This document shows positions 43,586 through 53,645 of a stretch of DNA of 64,000 nt, one piece after another. The DNA is from Methylococcus mesophilus (GTDB taxonomy: Bacteria; Pseudomonadota; Gammaproteobacteria; Methylococcales; Methylococcaceae). The notes beneath the pieces are model-generated. The model made no database searches. It was not told where the DNA came from and saw nothing but the letters and a program-made list of their open reading frames with translations. The stretch's first letter is position 1, and each line of letters starts with the position of its first letter. The stretch is taken from contig NZ_CP110921.1 in assembly GCF_026247885.1 (NCBI RefSeq), forward strand, positions 1,116,001-1,180,000. Reading direction: 5' to 3'. The translations under genes and the position numbers were made by a program.

Positions 43586-44908
43586 TCAGTGCAGCTTGAT
43601 CTTCGGCCGCAGCTTCTGGCTGAAGAAATGGGCGATCATGATCAACCCGACCCGGAACGGCCCGAACAGGGCATTCTGGTGCATCTTGTAAAGGCTCAGG
43701 TAGACCAGGCGGGCGATCACCCCTTCGATCATCACGCTGCCCAGGAGGTTACCCATCAGGTTGCCCACCGTGCTGTATTTTCCCAGGGAAACCAGGGAAC
43801 CGTAGTCGCGGTAGCGGTAATCGGCCAGCGCCTTGCCGGCCAGGAGCCGCAGAATGTTCTTGTAGGCCGTGTCGGCCTGCTGATGGGCCGACTGGGCGCG
43901 TGGCGGCACCGTGGCGTTCTTTTCCGGCCAGGGGCAGGCGCTGCAGTCTCCGATGGCAAAGATGTGGTCGTCCCGTGTCGTCTGCAAAGTCTGGCGCACC
44001 ACGGCCTGATTGATGCGGTTGGTTTCCAGATCGGTCTGCGCCAGGAAGTCCGGCGCCTTCACCCCGGCCGCCCAGACTTTCAGCGCGGCGGGGATGAATT
44101 TGCCGGTCTGGGTGAGGACCCCGTCCGGCCGCGCCTCCACCACGCGCTCGCCAAGGTGCAGCTCCACGTCGAGCGACAGGAGCTGCTTGACCGTGGACTC
44201 CGAAAGGCGCGGCGGCAGCTCCGGCAGCAGCCGGGGCGCGGCCTCGATCAGATGAATCTTGATGTCCGACGGTTTGACGTTGTCGAGGCCGTACGCGGCC
44301 AGCAGCCGGGTGGCCTGATGCAACTGGGCCGAAAGTTCGATGCCGGTGGCACCACCGCCGACGATGGCCACGTCTAGCTGGCCGGCCTGCTTCGCGCCTC
44401 CCATTGCATGGGCGCGCATGTAGGCTTCCAACAGGCGGCGGTGAAACTGCTGAGCTTCTTCCGCGGTATCCAGGAAGATGCAGTTCTGCGCCACGCCGGG
44501 CACGCCGAAATCGTTGCACACGCTGCCGACCGCGATCACCAGGATATCGTAGGGATAGGAACAGGCGGGGATCACCTCCTCGCCCGCGACATTGAGCGTC
44601 GGCGCGAGCTTTACCTGTTTAGCCGCACGGTCCAGGCCGTTCATGCGTCCCAGGACGAAACGGAAATGGCAGGCGTTGGCCTGCGCCAAGTAATCCAGCT
44701 CGTCGTCGTTCACGTCCATCGTGCCCGCCGCGACTTCATGCAGCAGAGGTTTCCAGATATGGGTGGGGTGGGCGTCGATGAGGGTCACCTGCGCCTTTCC
44801 TTTCCTGCCGAGAGTTTTGCCCAGTTTGGTTGCCAGTTCCAGGCCACCGGCGCCGCCGCCGATGATCAGGATGCGCGGTACGGGTTCCTTATTCTGTTTT
44901 TGTTGCAT
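43586..44908 (-). CDS. ndh: Type II NADH dehydrogenase (NDH-2)
   Basis: A 440-residue flavoprotein that passes electrons from NADH to quinone without pumping protons. The FAD site is ILIIGGGAGGLELATKLG (13-30) and the NAD site DVAIVGGGATGIELSAQL. Quinone-end motifs (HIFAIGDCSACPWP and PPRAQSAHQQA) are present. The C-terminal amphipathic part (FGPFRVGLIMIAHFFSQKL) would attach it to the inner membrane. GGAAGGGG precedes the ATG. It reads toward rlmJ. Confidence 0.94.
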   Translation of the reverse strand: MQQKQNKEPVPRILIIGGGAGGLELATKLGKTLGRKGKAQVTLIDAHPTHIWKPLLHEVAAGTMDVNDDELDYLAQANACHFRFVLGRMNGLDRAAKQVKLAPTLNVAGEEVIPACSYPYDILVIAVGSVCNDFGVPGVAQNCIFLDTAEEAQQFHRRLLEAYMRAHAMGGAKQAGQLDVAIVGGGATGIELSAQLHQATRLLAAYGLDNVKPSDIKIHLIEAAPRLLPELPPRLSESTVKQLLSLDVELHLGERVVEARPDGVLTQTGKFIPAALKVWAAGVKAPDFLAQTDLETNRINQAVVRQTLQTTRDDHIFAIGDCSACPWPEKNATVPPRAQSAHQQADTAYKNILRLLAGKALADYRYRDYGSLVSLGKYSTVGNLMGNLLGSVMIEGVIARLVYLSLYKMHQNALFGPFRVGLIMIAHFFSQKLRPKIKLH

Positions 44909-44945
44909 GAATCCCCTTCCATTCTTAGGTTGAGTCCGAAAAAGT

Positions 44946-45941
44946 TTAAACCCCGCGCTGGTCCCTGTCTCCTTCGCCGTGGCCGGGCCCGAACAGCTTG
45001 CGAAAACGCCGGCGCGAAGGCTTTCCGGCGAATGCCGCGAAACCTTCCCCGAAAGCCCGGCGGCAGCGCGACTGGCGCCCCTCCATATAACCGACCAGGA
45101 CGCCCATCGCCAGCAGGGTTTCGAGCGGCTGGCCGTCCTGTTTCAGGGTTTCCGCCAGGTGCAGGAGGCGGGCGCGCTGAACGGCCGTGTCCTGGAATTC
45201 GCCGAGGACGTCCTGCAGCTTCTTCAAGTGGGTGATGAGATCCCGGAGTTTGCCATCGTCCCGGAGCGAAGCCGAAAATTCCAGCAGATAGCGCAGTTTC
45301 TTGCCTTGCTTCCGCAAGGCGTGGAACGCCTCCTGCGGACTGTCCGGCCCGAGCACCGCCCCCTCCCGCAGCATCCGCCGGTAAAGCTTCCAGATGCGCC
45401 GGCCGCAGACCTCGCCGGCGGCAGCGCGGGCATTGGGCGCCGATGGCCGTTTCGGCGCGGGCCGTTCGAGGAACCGGCGCCAGCTTTCGATCGCGCGCCG
45501 GTAATCCTTGTGCCGCAAACGATCCGCCACGATCCGGTGAGCGGACGCCGCCTCCCGCTCGAGATAGACCTGCAACGGCGCCAAGGCCGGCCTCAGCGAC
45601 TCGGGCAGCACCGAATGGTAGAGCGGCAGATCGGCGAGCATGACGTGGCAATCCCGCAGCGGGCCGGTCAATTCGCCCAGCCGTCCGAGCCGGTCCAGCC
45701 AGCGGCGGACCTCCCGTTCGGGGAATAGGCCTTTCAGCTGCCCCAGCAAGGTCCGGCTGCGGCGCAGGGCCACACGGTAATCGTGCAGGGCCTCGGTATC
45801 GCGGTTTTCCAGTATCCCGGTTTCGCTCGACTCCATGCGATCGAGACACTGCAACGCGAACCGGCGTACGACGGCATCGGCACGCCCCGCCGCCGCCGGT
45901 CCTGTGCCGGCCCTCCCCGTGTCCTTTTCAGTCTGCTGCAT
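44946..45941 (-). CDS. CHAD domain protein
   Basis: About 331 residues from MQQTEKDTGR, nearly all one CHAD domain: conserved His and basic residues in EALHDYRVALRRSRTLL near the start and EAFHALRKQGKKLRYLLEF in the second half. The domain binds polyphosphate or other phosphates through these basic helices. No CYTH domain precedes it, so it is a CHAD-only protein. An ATG at 45965 is in frame, but GAGGAG eight bases before 45941 favours the shorter form. It is monocistronic, next to ndh. Confidence 0.87.
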   Translation of the reverse strand: MQQTEKDTGRAGTGPAAAGRADAVVRRFALQCLDRMESSETGILENRDTEALHDYRVALRRSRTLLGQLKGLFPEREVRRWLDRLGRLGELTGPLRDCHVMLADLPLYHSVLPESLRPALAPLQVYLEREAASAHRIVADRLRHKDYRRAIESWRRFLERPAPKRPSAPNARAAAGEVCGRRIWKLYRRMLREGAVLGPDSPQEAFHALRKQGKKLRYLLEFSASLRDDGKLRDLITHLKKLQDVLGEFQDTAVQRARLLHLAETLKQDGQPLETLLAMGVLVGYMEGRQSRCRRAFGEGFAAFAGKPSRRRFRKLFGPGHGEGDRDQRGV

Positions 45942-46121
45942 CACCCTACGCTCCTCGAGCAACATACGGTTTCGGCGCCGGCCCGCGGGCGGAAAGCATC
46001 AGTTCTGCTAAGATTGCGGGAGAGCCACACGCAGACCGATTATGGAAGCGATCTCCCGCGCACGGCAACCGGCAGTGCCCGCTCGCCCCAGAGCCCGCGT
46101 CTCCACCCGCCCCGAAACTGA

Positions 46122-48281
46122 ATGAAGCACACGCACTACCAGTCCGACGCCTCGAAATTGGAGGCCGAGCAACTTCACCAACTGTTCGAGCAAGGTTATC
46201 CCGCCCAGGCGGAAAACATCCGCAAGGCCCTGAACCTCGCCATCGACGCGGCGGCCAAGGATTCCGAACCCCGGCCGCGCGGGGTCGACGTCGGGCATAT
46301 CCTGCTGGACCTGAAGGTCGATGCCCACAGCGTCCAGGCGGCGCTGCTGGCGGACCCCTATCTGCGGGAGACGCTTCCGGCAGAGTTCGTCCGGGTCCAT
46401 TTCGAAGAAGAGACCGTCCGCTTGCTGGAAAAGGTCAACTGGCTCAATACCTTCAACGAATATTCGCTGCAGGAAAACCCCGGCCCCGAACAGGCCGAAC
46501 TGCTACGGCGCATGCTGCTGTCCGTGGTCAACGACGTCCGCGCCGTGCTCATCCGGCTCGCCTACCGGGTGCAGCGGATGCGCATCCTGAAATACCAGGA
46601 CGACGGCGTCCGCGAGTCCATCGCCCGCGAAACCCTGGAACTTTACGCCCCCCTGGCGCACCGCCTGGGCGTCGGCCAGCTGAAATGGGAGTTGGAAGAT
46701 CTGTCGTTCCGCTATCTGCATCCGGACGAATACCGCACGCTAGCCAAGTCCCTGAGTACCAACCGCGCGGAGCGCGAAGTCTATATCCAGAATTTCATGA
46801 GCCTGCTGCGGGAAGAACTCAAGAAACTCGATGTCAATGCGCGGGTCTCGGGCCGTCCCAAACATCTCTACAGCATCTGGAAGAAGATGGAGCGCAAACA
46901 CGCCCAACTGGCCGATCTGTACGATCTGCTGGCGGTGCGGGTCATGGTGGACAGCATTCCCACCTGCTATACCGTGCTGGGTGCAGTGCACGGCTTGTGG
47001 CCGCACATTCCCAAGGAGTTCGACGACTACATTGCCAATCCCAAGGACAACGGCTACCAGTCGCTGCACACCGTCGTCATCGGTCCCGACGACCGTCCGG
47101 TGGAAGTCCAGATCCGTACCGCGGCAATGCATGAATTCGCCGAATACGGTGTCGCCGCCCACTGGCGCTACAAGGAAGGAGGCAGCCAGGACGCGGCATT
47201 CGACCGCAGCATCGCCTCCCTGCGCCGCCTGCTGGAAAGCGAGGAGGACAACGATTCGCTGCTGCAAGACTTCCGCGAAGAGCCTTTCGGCGATGCGATC
47301 TTCGTGCTCACGCCGCGCGCCCAGGTCATCCGTCTGGTCAAAGGCAGCACCCCGGTCGATTTCGCCTACGCCATCCACTCGGAAGTGGGCCATCGCTGCC
47401 GGGGCGCCAAGGTCAACGGCGTCATGGTGCCGCTGACCCACCCGCTGAAATCGGGAGACAAGGTCGAAATCCTCACCGCCAAGCAGGGCGGCCCGACCCT
47501 GGGCTGGCTCGATCCACGCCTGGGGTACGTGCGGACCGCGCATGCGCGCGGCAAGATCCGGCAGTGGTTCAAACAGCAGGACCACGACAAGCATCTGCGC
47601 GCGGGCAAGGCCATACTCGACAAGGAAAAGCACAAGCTCCAGACCCGTGACATCGACCTGGACACCCTGGCCCGCCATTTCCACCTGCCCAGGCCCGACG
47701 ACGTCCTGCTCGGCATCGGCCGCGGCGACATCGGTCCCGGCCAACTGGCCGCCGCGCTGCAAGTGCCCGGATTCCAGCCGCCGCCGCCCGCCCCGCAGCG
47801 GAAACCGGCGCCCGCGGCCGTCCCCGGAACCGGCGAAGTGACCGTGCAGGGCGTCCGGAACCTCCTGACCCATTTCGCCCGCTGCTGCTCGCCGATTCCG
47901 GGTGATCCGATCATCGGCTACATCGGCGTGGGCCGCGGCGTGACCATCCACCGCCAGGACTGCCCCAACGTCGTCCAGCTACCCTTGGGCAAACGAAACC
48001 GTCTGATCGACGTCGCCTGGGGGGCGGAAACACGGGTGTTCCCGGTCGAAATCGAAGTCCGCGCATTCGACCGCAAGGGACTGCTCAAAGACGTCACCCA
48101 GGTGCTGGCCCATGAACACATCAATATCGTGCGGACTTATACCGAAACCAATCCTCGGGATCAGGGCGTCGTCATGGACATCACGATCGAAGTCCACGAC
48201 CTGAGCCAGCTCAGCACCGCGTTGGAGAAAATCGGGCAGATTCATAACGTGCAGGAGGCGCGGCGGAAATTGCACGGCTGA
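46122..48281 (+). CDS. relA: GTP pyrophosphokinase RelA
   Basis: A 719-residue (p)ppGpp synthetase. The N-terminal hydrolase domain lacks the His-Asp metal motif (it reads VHFEEETVRLLEKVNWL there), so it is degenerate. The synthetase domain has GRPKHLYSIWKKM and E299-F-D-D302 (the acidic EXDD form of monofunctional RelA) in DDYIANPKDNGYQSLHT. The TGS domain starts near DAIFVLTPRAQVIRL, and a C-terminal ACT domain ends the protein; Cys-rich ARCCSPIPGD lies between. It makes (p)ppGpp on starved ribosomes. Confidence 0.95.
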   Translation: MKHTHYQSDASKLEAEQLHQLFEQGYPAQAENIRKALNLAIDAAAKDSEPRPRGVDVGHILLDLKVDAHSVQAALLADPYLRETLPAEFVRVHFEEETVRLLEKVNWLNTFNEYSLQENPGPEQAELLRRMLLSVVNDVRAVLIRLAYRVQRMRILKYQDDGVRESIARETLELYAPLAHRLGVGQLKWELEDLSFRYLHPDEYRTLAKSLSTNRAEREVYIQNFMSLLREELKKLDVNARVSGRPKHLYSIWKKMERKHAQLADLYDLLAVRVMVDSIPTCYTVLGAVHGLWPHIPKEFDDYIANPKDNGYQSLHTVVIGPDDRPVEVQIRTAAMHEFAEYGVAAHWRYKEGGSQDAAFDRSIASLRRLLESEEDNDSLLQDFREEPFGDAIFVLTPRAQVIRLVKGSTPVDFAYAIHSEVGHRCRGAKVNGVMVPLTHPLKSGDKVEILTAKQGGPTLGWLDPRLGYVRTAHARGKIRQWFKQQDHDKHLRAGKAILDKEKHKLQTRDIDLDTLARHFHLPRPDDVLLGIGRGDIGPGQLAAALQVPGFQPPPPAPQRKPAPAAVPGTGEVTVQGVRNLLTHFARCCSPIPGDPIIGYIGVGRGVTIHRQDCPNVVQLPLGKRNRLIDVAWGAETRVFPVEIEVRAFDRKGLLKDVTQVLAHEHINIVRTYTETNPRDQGVVMDITIEVHDLSQLSTALEKIGQIHNVQEARRKLHG

Positions 48282-48880
48282 TGCATGGCTCCCCGCAGAG
48301 CCTTGGCACACGACATCGGTGTGCCGCCCCCGATTGTCAACTTTTGGCCGGAAATGGCCCGAACGGGAACCTCATGGATACGGCTTGGCCTGATCGCTAG
48401 TCGGGCAAAAGCCAAGTCGTCGCCCCGGCATGGACTCACGGCAGGCCATCCTGCCTTCCGCCCTTCGGGTAAACGCACAAATCGGCAGCAAAGCCGAATT
48501 GCACGCGTAGCGCCCGATGGGAGCGGCACAGAGATGTGCCGCATAAAATCCGCTCCCGGCGGATTGATCTGGCAATCCCTGCCAGAATGACGGGCCAGCG
48601 AGTCGGACAAAGCCCCCCTGTATCTCTCAATCTTTGAGAGTCCCCCACCCAGGCCGGGCTGTTTCCGCGAAGAATCATATTTGCTGCAAATCAATATCCT
48701 GTGTTACAAAACGAGCCTCCCATCGGCGGGAATATCGTCTCGCCGCTTCCCCTTGAAAACCCCCGCAGCTTCGGCTAGTCTCTCGAAAAAATGCTGATAT
48801 GTGATTTTTCCTAATCACATATTACATTTCTGTGCAATTGTTTTCCCAGTACAGACTTCAAACGATAGGAGACCTCGGAT
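48282..48880. other. Long intergenic region before the FG-GAP gene
   Basis: About 600 bases without a supported gene. The left half has normal GC and only short shadow readings. The right half turns AT-rich, holds a perfect inverted repeat (48797-48822) and an AGGAG ribosome site before the ATG at 48881. I found no riboswitch that I know. It probably contains the relA terminator and the promoter of the FG-GAP gene. Confidence 0.45.
48797..48822. promoter_or_regulatory. Perfect 10-base inverted repeat upstream of the FG-GAP gene
   Basis: ATATGTGATT and AATCACATAT are exact complements around TTTCCT. It sits about 58 bases before the ATG. TGTGA and TCACA are 10 bases apart, not 6, so it is not a standard CRP site. 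It could be an operator or an RNA hairpin in the leader. Confidence 0.5.
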
Positions 48881-51800
48881 ATGCGCGACGGATTTCGGCT
48901 ATTGCGGACAATCGGGCTGGCGCTGGTTCTGGGAGTGCCGAGTTTCGGGGTCTGGGCGGCGGAGACGGAGGCCACGATGCCGCCGGAGCTCCAGTCGGCC
49001 GTAAGTGCCGACCTGAGGAAAATCGCGGCGGCGGAAAGAGGCTACGCCTCACTCATCCGGACAATGGCCTCGCGCTGCGCTTCGAGGAAGGCGCGGTCGC
49101 CGTCAGCCCGCTCCAGCCACGGAACAGCACAGAACATAAAGTTTCTGACTGGCACTGGGGCCTGAAGCTCATCGGCTACGGCACGCCGAGCGCGATCCGG
49201 CCGGTCGCTCCCGCCCAAGCCGTCGCGGCGGAACGGCGGCTTGAATACCGCCGCGGCGCCGTCGCCGAATGGTACGAAAACCGTCCGGAAGGGCTGGAGC
49301 AGGGCTTCACCCTGGCGGAACCGCCCGCCACCGGCGCGGAAGACCTGGTGCTCAGCCTGGCGGTGGAAGGCGGCCTGCAGCCCTCACTCGATCCCGCCGG
49401 CCGGGCCGTCGCCTTCCGCGACGCCACCGGTGCCGCCGTCCTGCATTACAAGGATCTCCAGGTGACCGACGCCGCCGGCAAATCCATCCCGGCCCGCCTC
49501 GCCCTGGCCGGGGACGGCGTGCAAATCCATGTCGACGCCCGGGGCGCCGTCTGGCCCATCGTGGTGGACCCGTTGGTCAGCAGCCAGCAGATCGTAGCCG
49601 CCTCGGATGCGGCGACGACCACGACCTTCGGCTTCTCGGTCGCCGTGTCCGGTGACACGGCGCTGGTGGGGGCGGCCTTTGCCAATTACGGCGGTTTCAC
49701 CACCGCCGGTAAAGCCTACGTCTATGTCCGCTCCAGCGGCGGCGTCTGGTCACAGCAGGCCATTCTGAACGCCTCGGACCCTGAGGTGGACGCCAAATTC
49801 GGGAGCTCGGTCGCCCTGTACGGCGATACCGCCCTGATCGGTGCACCCTACGCGACTTCCAACAGTTCAACCTGGGCCGGACAGGCCTACGTCTTCATCC
49901 GTTCCGGCACCACCTGGACCCAGCAGGCCCTGTTGTACGCCTCGGACCAGACGGCGAACGCCTTCTTCGGGTGGTCGGTGGCCCTCTCGGGCGAAACCGC
50001 CCTGGTAGGAGCTTACCAAGCGAACTCCGGCGGCAAAAGCAAGGCGGGCCAAGCCTACGTCTTCACCCGTTCCGGAGCGGTATGGACCGAACAGGCCATT
50101 CTGTACGCCTCGGACCGGAGCCCGGGATTCAATTTCGGCAATGCCGTGGCGCTGTCCGGCGACACGGCCCTGATCGGTGCGTATAGCGCCACATACCCCT
50201 CTAGCCCTAATCTCGCCTATGCGGGAAAGGCTTATGTGTTCGTCCGCTCGGGGACCGCCTGGACCGAGCAGCAGGCCTTGCCGCCGCCGGATCCCCAGCA
50301 GCTGGGTCGATTTGGCTATGCAGTGGCCCTGTCCGGCGATACCGCCCTGATATCCCAGCCTTACAGGAATACGGTCGGGCCCCTCGGTGCGGGGGAGGTC
50401 TTCGTCTTTGCCCGCTCCGGCTCGTCCTGGAGGCAGCAGCAAATCCTGTACGCCTCGGATGCGGCGGGCAACGCCTATTTCGGCAATGCGCTGGCCCTGT
50501 CCGGCGACACCGCCCTGGTGGGGGCGTACAACGCCAACTCCCCCATCGCCAGCGGCGCCGGCAAAGCCTATGTTTTTGCCCGCTCCGGCACGACCTGGAC
50601 CGAACAGAAGATCCTCTACGCATCGGATGGGGCCTACGGCGACAATTTCGGCAACTGGGTGGCCCTGTCGGGCAATACGGCTCTGGTGGGAGCGCCTTAC
50701 GGATATTCGGGCGGCAACGCCGACGCGGGCAAGGCCTATTTCTACACCTTCCCCTGTGCCTTCGGTACCGGCGTCGTCGCCACCGGTAGCCCCTCCACTT
50801 CGCTGTGGAAGATGATCGCTCTCCCCTGTAATCCTCAAGACCCCTACGTTGGCTATACCTTCGGTGACCTGGATTCGACCTATGCCAATTTTAGTAGCGC
50901 TGGATGGAATAGCACCTGGGGGCTATACACCCGCAATGCCGCCACCGACGCCTACGCCTTTTCCAACCTCGGTGCCATTGTCTCCCCTGGCACCGGCTAC
51001 TGGCTCAAGAGCTATAACAGCCCCACGTATGGAGCCGTCGTCATCAACGGCAGCGCCACCCCGGTAACCACCAGCGCCCAGTGCGCTTCGGCCAACGGCT
51101 GCTACTCCATCACCCTCACCAGTACCGCAAGCGCCTCCGGCCTGATGAATCTGGTGGGTAATCCTCTGCCTTATGACATCGACTGGGCCAACGTCCGGCT
51201 GCTGGTCGACGACGTTGCGGTCTATGCACCGGTCGCGGCCCAGATCGGCAACCTCATGTCCAAGAGTTTCTCCATCTGGAACGGCACCAGTTACGACACC
51301 TACGACGACGTGACTCCCGGCCTGACCGGCGCGCTGAAGGTATTCCAGTCGTTCTGGGTCAAGACCCTGCCCGGCTCGAGCGGCCATACCCTGAAGCTGC
51401 TGATCCCCGCGAAGCCCAGTACCACCAGCCAGGCCTTCCCCATGCCCAGCCAAACCCTGGCGGCCGGCACCCTGCCCTGGTACCTTGGCTGGCTGGACTG
51501 GGTGGTGGCGCCGGTTAAGGCCGAAGAAGCCGGGCTGGCGGTCGAAGCCCAGGGTGCCGGCATGAAAGCCCAAGGCCTGGCCGCCCGCGCAGCGACGCGG
51601 CGCAGCCACGCCTCCGCCCTGGCCAGTCTCAAGGCCTGGTACGTCCGGCTCAAGCTGGACAACCCTGCGCTCGGCTACAAGGACAGCGGCAACATTCTCG
51701 GCCAACTGCCCGACGCCAAAGCGGGCTACGACGCCTACGATCTGGCCGAGCCGGCGCCCTTCGCCGCGCCCTACCTCACCCTGGTGTTCCCGCACAAAGA

Positions 51801-52089
51801 CTGGGGCGACAAGGCCGGCGCCTATGCCAGCGACTACCGGCCGGCCAAAGGCCTGAAGGCCATGAGCTGGGACATCGAAATCCGCGCCGATCAGGCGGGG
51901 TCGGAAGTGCGGGTGAGCTGGCAGGGCGACCCGCGGATCCTGGCCCGATCGCGGCTGACCGACCTGAGCAGCGGACAGACCTACTCGGTTGGCGACCCCG
52001 ACCTCGTCGCCAACGGCGTGGCGGTATTCCTGGCCGACAAGGTGCAGCGCCTGCGCTGGCGTTACCTCGGCGGCCTGGGCAAACCGTAA
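48881..52089 (+). CDS. FG-GAP repeat surface protein, interrupted by a one-base frameshift
   Basis: The true start is ATG 48881 with a signal peptide (LLRTIGLALVLGVPSFGVWAA). The frame breaks near 49045: reading frame one gives ERGYASL, while the downstream frame gives RLTHPDNGLALRF. Adding one base restores ERGYRLTHPDNG. The body then runs open to 52089: an N-terminal domain to about 49595, seven FG-GAP repeats (49600-50757) forming a beta-propeller, and a C-terminal region with WKMIALPCNP and two Gly-rich stretches. This is a large secreted protein; binding partner unknown. The break may be a real mutation, phase variation or a base-call error. It lies just upstream of a small peptide and a PqqD-HprK fusion. 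Confidence 0.8.
49600..50757 (+). repeat. Seven tandem FG-GAP repeats
   Basis: Seven units of about 52-58 codons share the pattern ASD....FG..VALSGDTALVGA followed by AGKAYVF.RSG..W. All keep the FG and GDTALVGA cores except unit 5, which reads GDTALISQ. The number fits a seven-bladed propeller. Confidence 0.85.
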
Positions 52090-52192
52090 TGGCGGATCGC
52101 CTGCCGGCTCCGCCCGCCGGTGGTAGCTCCGCACGCGCAGCGTAATCGGAGGGAATGCTGTTTCTCACAAACCTCGACAAGGAAATGCCCAC

Positions 52193-52381
52193 ATGACCGA
52201 CAACACCGAAATCCAAGGCATGGATCCAGCGCTCGACACTTGCGAGGGGCCCGACCGCCGCGAGGTGCTGGAGAAGCTCAAACTGATCGCCGCCTACACC
52301 CCGCCGGCGATGCTCACCCTCATGCTGTCGCAGCGTGCCTCGGCTTTTTCCACCCCGCCTGCGCCGCCGGCTTCGTTCTGA
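52193..52381 (+). CDS. 62-residue peptide, possible RiPP precursor
   Basis: A 62-residue protein (MTDNTEIQGMDPALDTCEG...). An acidic N-terminal half is followed by a basic, helical middle (RREVLEKLKLIAAYTPPAML) and a small Ser/Pro-rich tail (SAFSTPPAPPASF). AAGGAAA precedes the ATG. The layout (acidic leader, short variable tail) and its place before a PqqD-HprK protein suggest a modified-peptide precursor or export substrate. No homologue recognised, so this is inference. Confidence 0.62.
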   Translation: MTDNTEIQGMDPALDTCEGPDRREVLEKLKLIAAYTPPAMLTLMLSQRASAFSTPPAPPASF

Positions 52382-52408
52382 ACGCCTACCGTCCGGCAGG
52401 GGATGCCC

Positions 52409-53551
52409 ATGCTGCAAGCCACATTGGGCGCAAGCGCCGTCCTCGCCCAGCCCGGCGACCGACGCCTGTGCATCCTCAACCCGCTCGCGGCTTGGCTGTG
52501 GGAAGCGCACCAGGCCGGCTACGGAGTCGATCGGATGGCGCAATTGCTGGCGGCGCGGTTCGCCCTGACGGAAGACGAGGCCAGGACGCAGGTCGAAGCG
52601 ATGGTCGGGCACTGGGACCGGGCCGGCCTGCTCGGCGAACCGGGCCCGGACCCGATGGGCGGACCCGCTGCCGTTCCCCGGACCGGACGGTTCCCTGCCC
52701 AGAGGCAGCCTGACGAGGCGACACCGGTCCGGTACCTTCGCCTGGGGGACAGGCAACTCGGCCTCGCCGTCGACGACGCCGTCGTGGCGGCCCGGCTGGC
52801 AAAGCTGCTCGGCTCTCCAGGCAGCCCTTCCGATGCCGCGGTGTCTCACACCGTGCATCTGGCCGGCACGGCCGAAGACTGGACGCTGTGGCTCGACGCC
52901 GAGCCTTCGGTTTCCGGCACCGGGGCCGACGCCGCCCTGGTCGAAACCTTCCACGCCCTGTGTGAGCTCGCCTCCGCCGCCGAAGAACGGCTGATCGTGC
53001 TGCACGGCGCGGGGCTGGTGGTGCGGGAGCGGATTGGCGTGGCGCTGATCGGGCAGGGCGGCGCGGGCAAGACCACCCTGGCGGCGGCGCTCAACGCCGC
53101 CGGGCACGTGCTGCTGAGCGACGATGTGGTACCGGTGAACGCCGAAGGGAAGCTGGTAGGCTTGGGCTCAAGCATCTGCCTGAAACCGGGCAGCTGGCCG
53201 GTGCTCGCGCCGCTGCGGCCCGACCTGGACACGGCCGAACCGCTGCTGCGCTTCGGAGAGCGGGTGCGGTATCTGCCGCCCGCCGGCCCGGCACCGGAGG
53301 CGCCGGTGCCGCTCCGCCTGTTCCTGTTCCCGAACTACCGGCCGGACGCCGAACCCGCATTGACGCCGCTGTCTCCCGAGAGCGTGCTGCACGGGATCGT
53401 CACGGCCGAGGCGGTGATCCGTCACCTCACCCAGGACAAGCTCGACGCCCTGGCGCGCTGGGTAGCTTCGGCACCGGCCTTCGAACTGGTCTACCCCGAC
53501 CTGGACAGCGCGCTGGAGCTGGTGGAGGAGGCCTTGGGGGCTGTGCCTTAA
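52409..53551 (+). CDS. PqqD-like peptide chaperone fused to an HprK-related kinase
   Basis: A 380-residue fusion. Residues about 1-85 form a PqqD-type fold (LCILNPLAAWLWEAHQAG and the LLAARFALTEDEARTQVEAM helix), which in RiPP pathways grips leader peptides. Residues about 175-375 form an HprK-like kinase: P-loop LIGQGGAGKTTLAAAL and the LLSDDVVPVN block with Asp-Asp as in HPr kinase. This matches the so-called HPr-rel-A system. The start is placed at ATG 52409, six bases after AGGGG; ATG 52403 is adjacent to it. It follows the 62-residue peptide gene by 27 bases. Confidence 0.85.
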   Translation: MLQATLGASAVLAQPGDRRLCILNPLAAWLWEAHQAGYGVDRMAQLLAARFALTEDEARTQVEAMVGHWDRAGLLGEPGPDPMGGPAAVPRTGRFPAQRQPDEATPVRYLRLGDRQLGLAVDDAVVAARLAKLLGSPGSPSDAAVSHTVHLAGTAEDWTLWLDAEPSVSGTGADAALVETFHALCELASAAEERLIVLHGAGLVVRERIGVALIGQGGAGKTTLAAALNAAGHVLLSDDVVPVNAEGKLVGLGSSICLKPGSWPVLAPLRPDLDTAEPLLRFGERVRYLPPAGPAPEAPVPLRLFLFPNYRPDAEPALTPLSPESVLHGIVTAEAVIRHLTQDKLDALARWVASAPAFELVYPDLDSALELVEEALGAVP

Positions 53552-53645
53552 GCTGCCGGCCCTATTGCCTTCCCACCAACCGCTGCCAGATTCTTGGCCA
53601 ATAGCGTTGCCAGAGCGGAAACCGCTGGTGACTCCCGTTTCCGAC

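Noticed and set aside
48800-48819. A CRP site at TGTGA...TCACA
   Set aside because: The half-sites are 10 bases apart and CRP needs 6; kept only as an unnamed inverted repeat.
49600-50757. Regular repeats that could suggest a CRISPR array
   Set aside because: They are in-frame protein repeats (FG-GAP) with diverged DNA, and lack short identical repeats with spacers.
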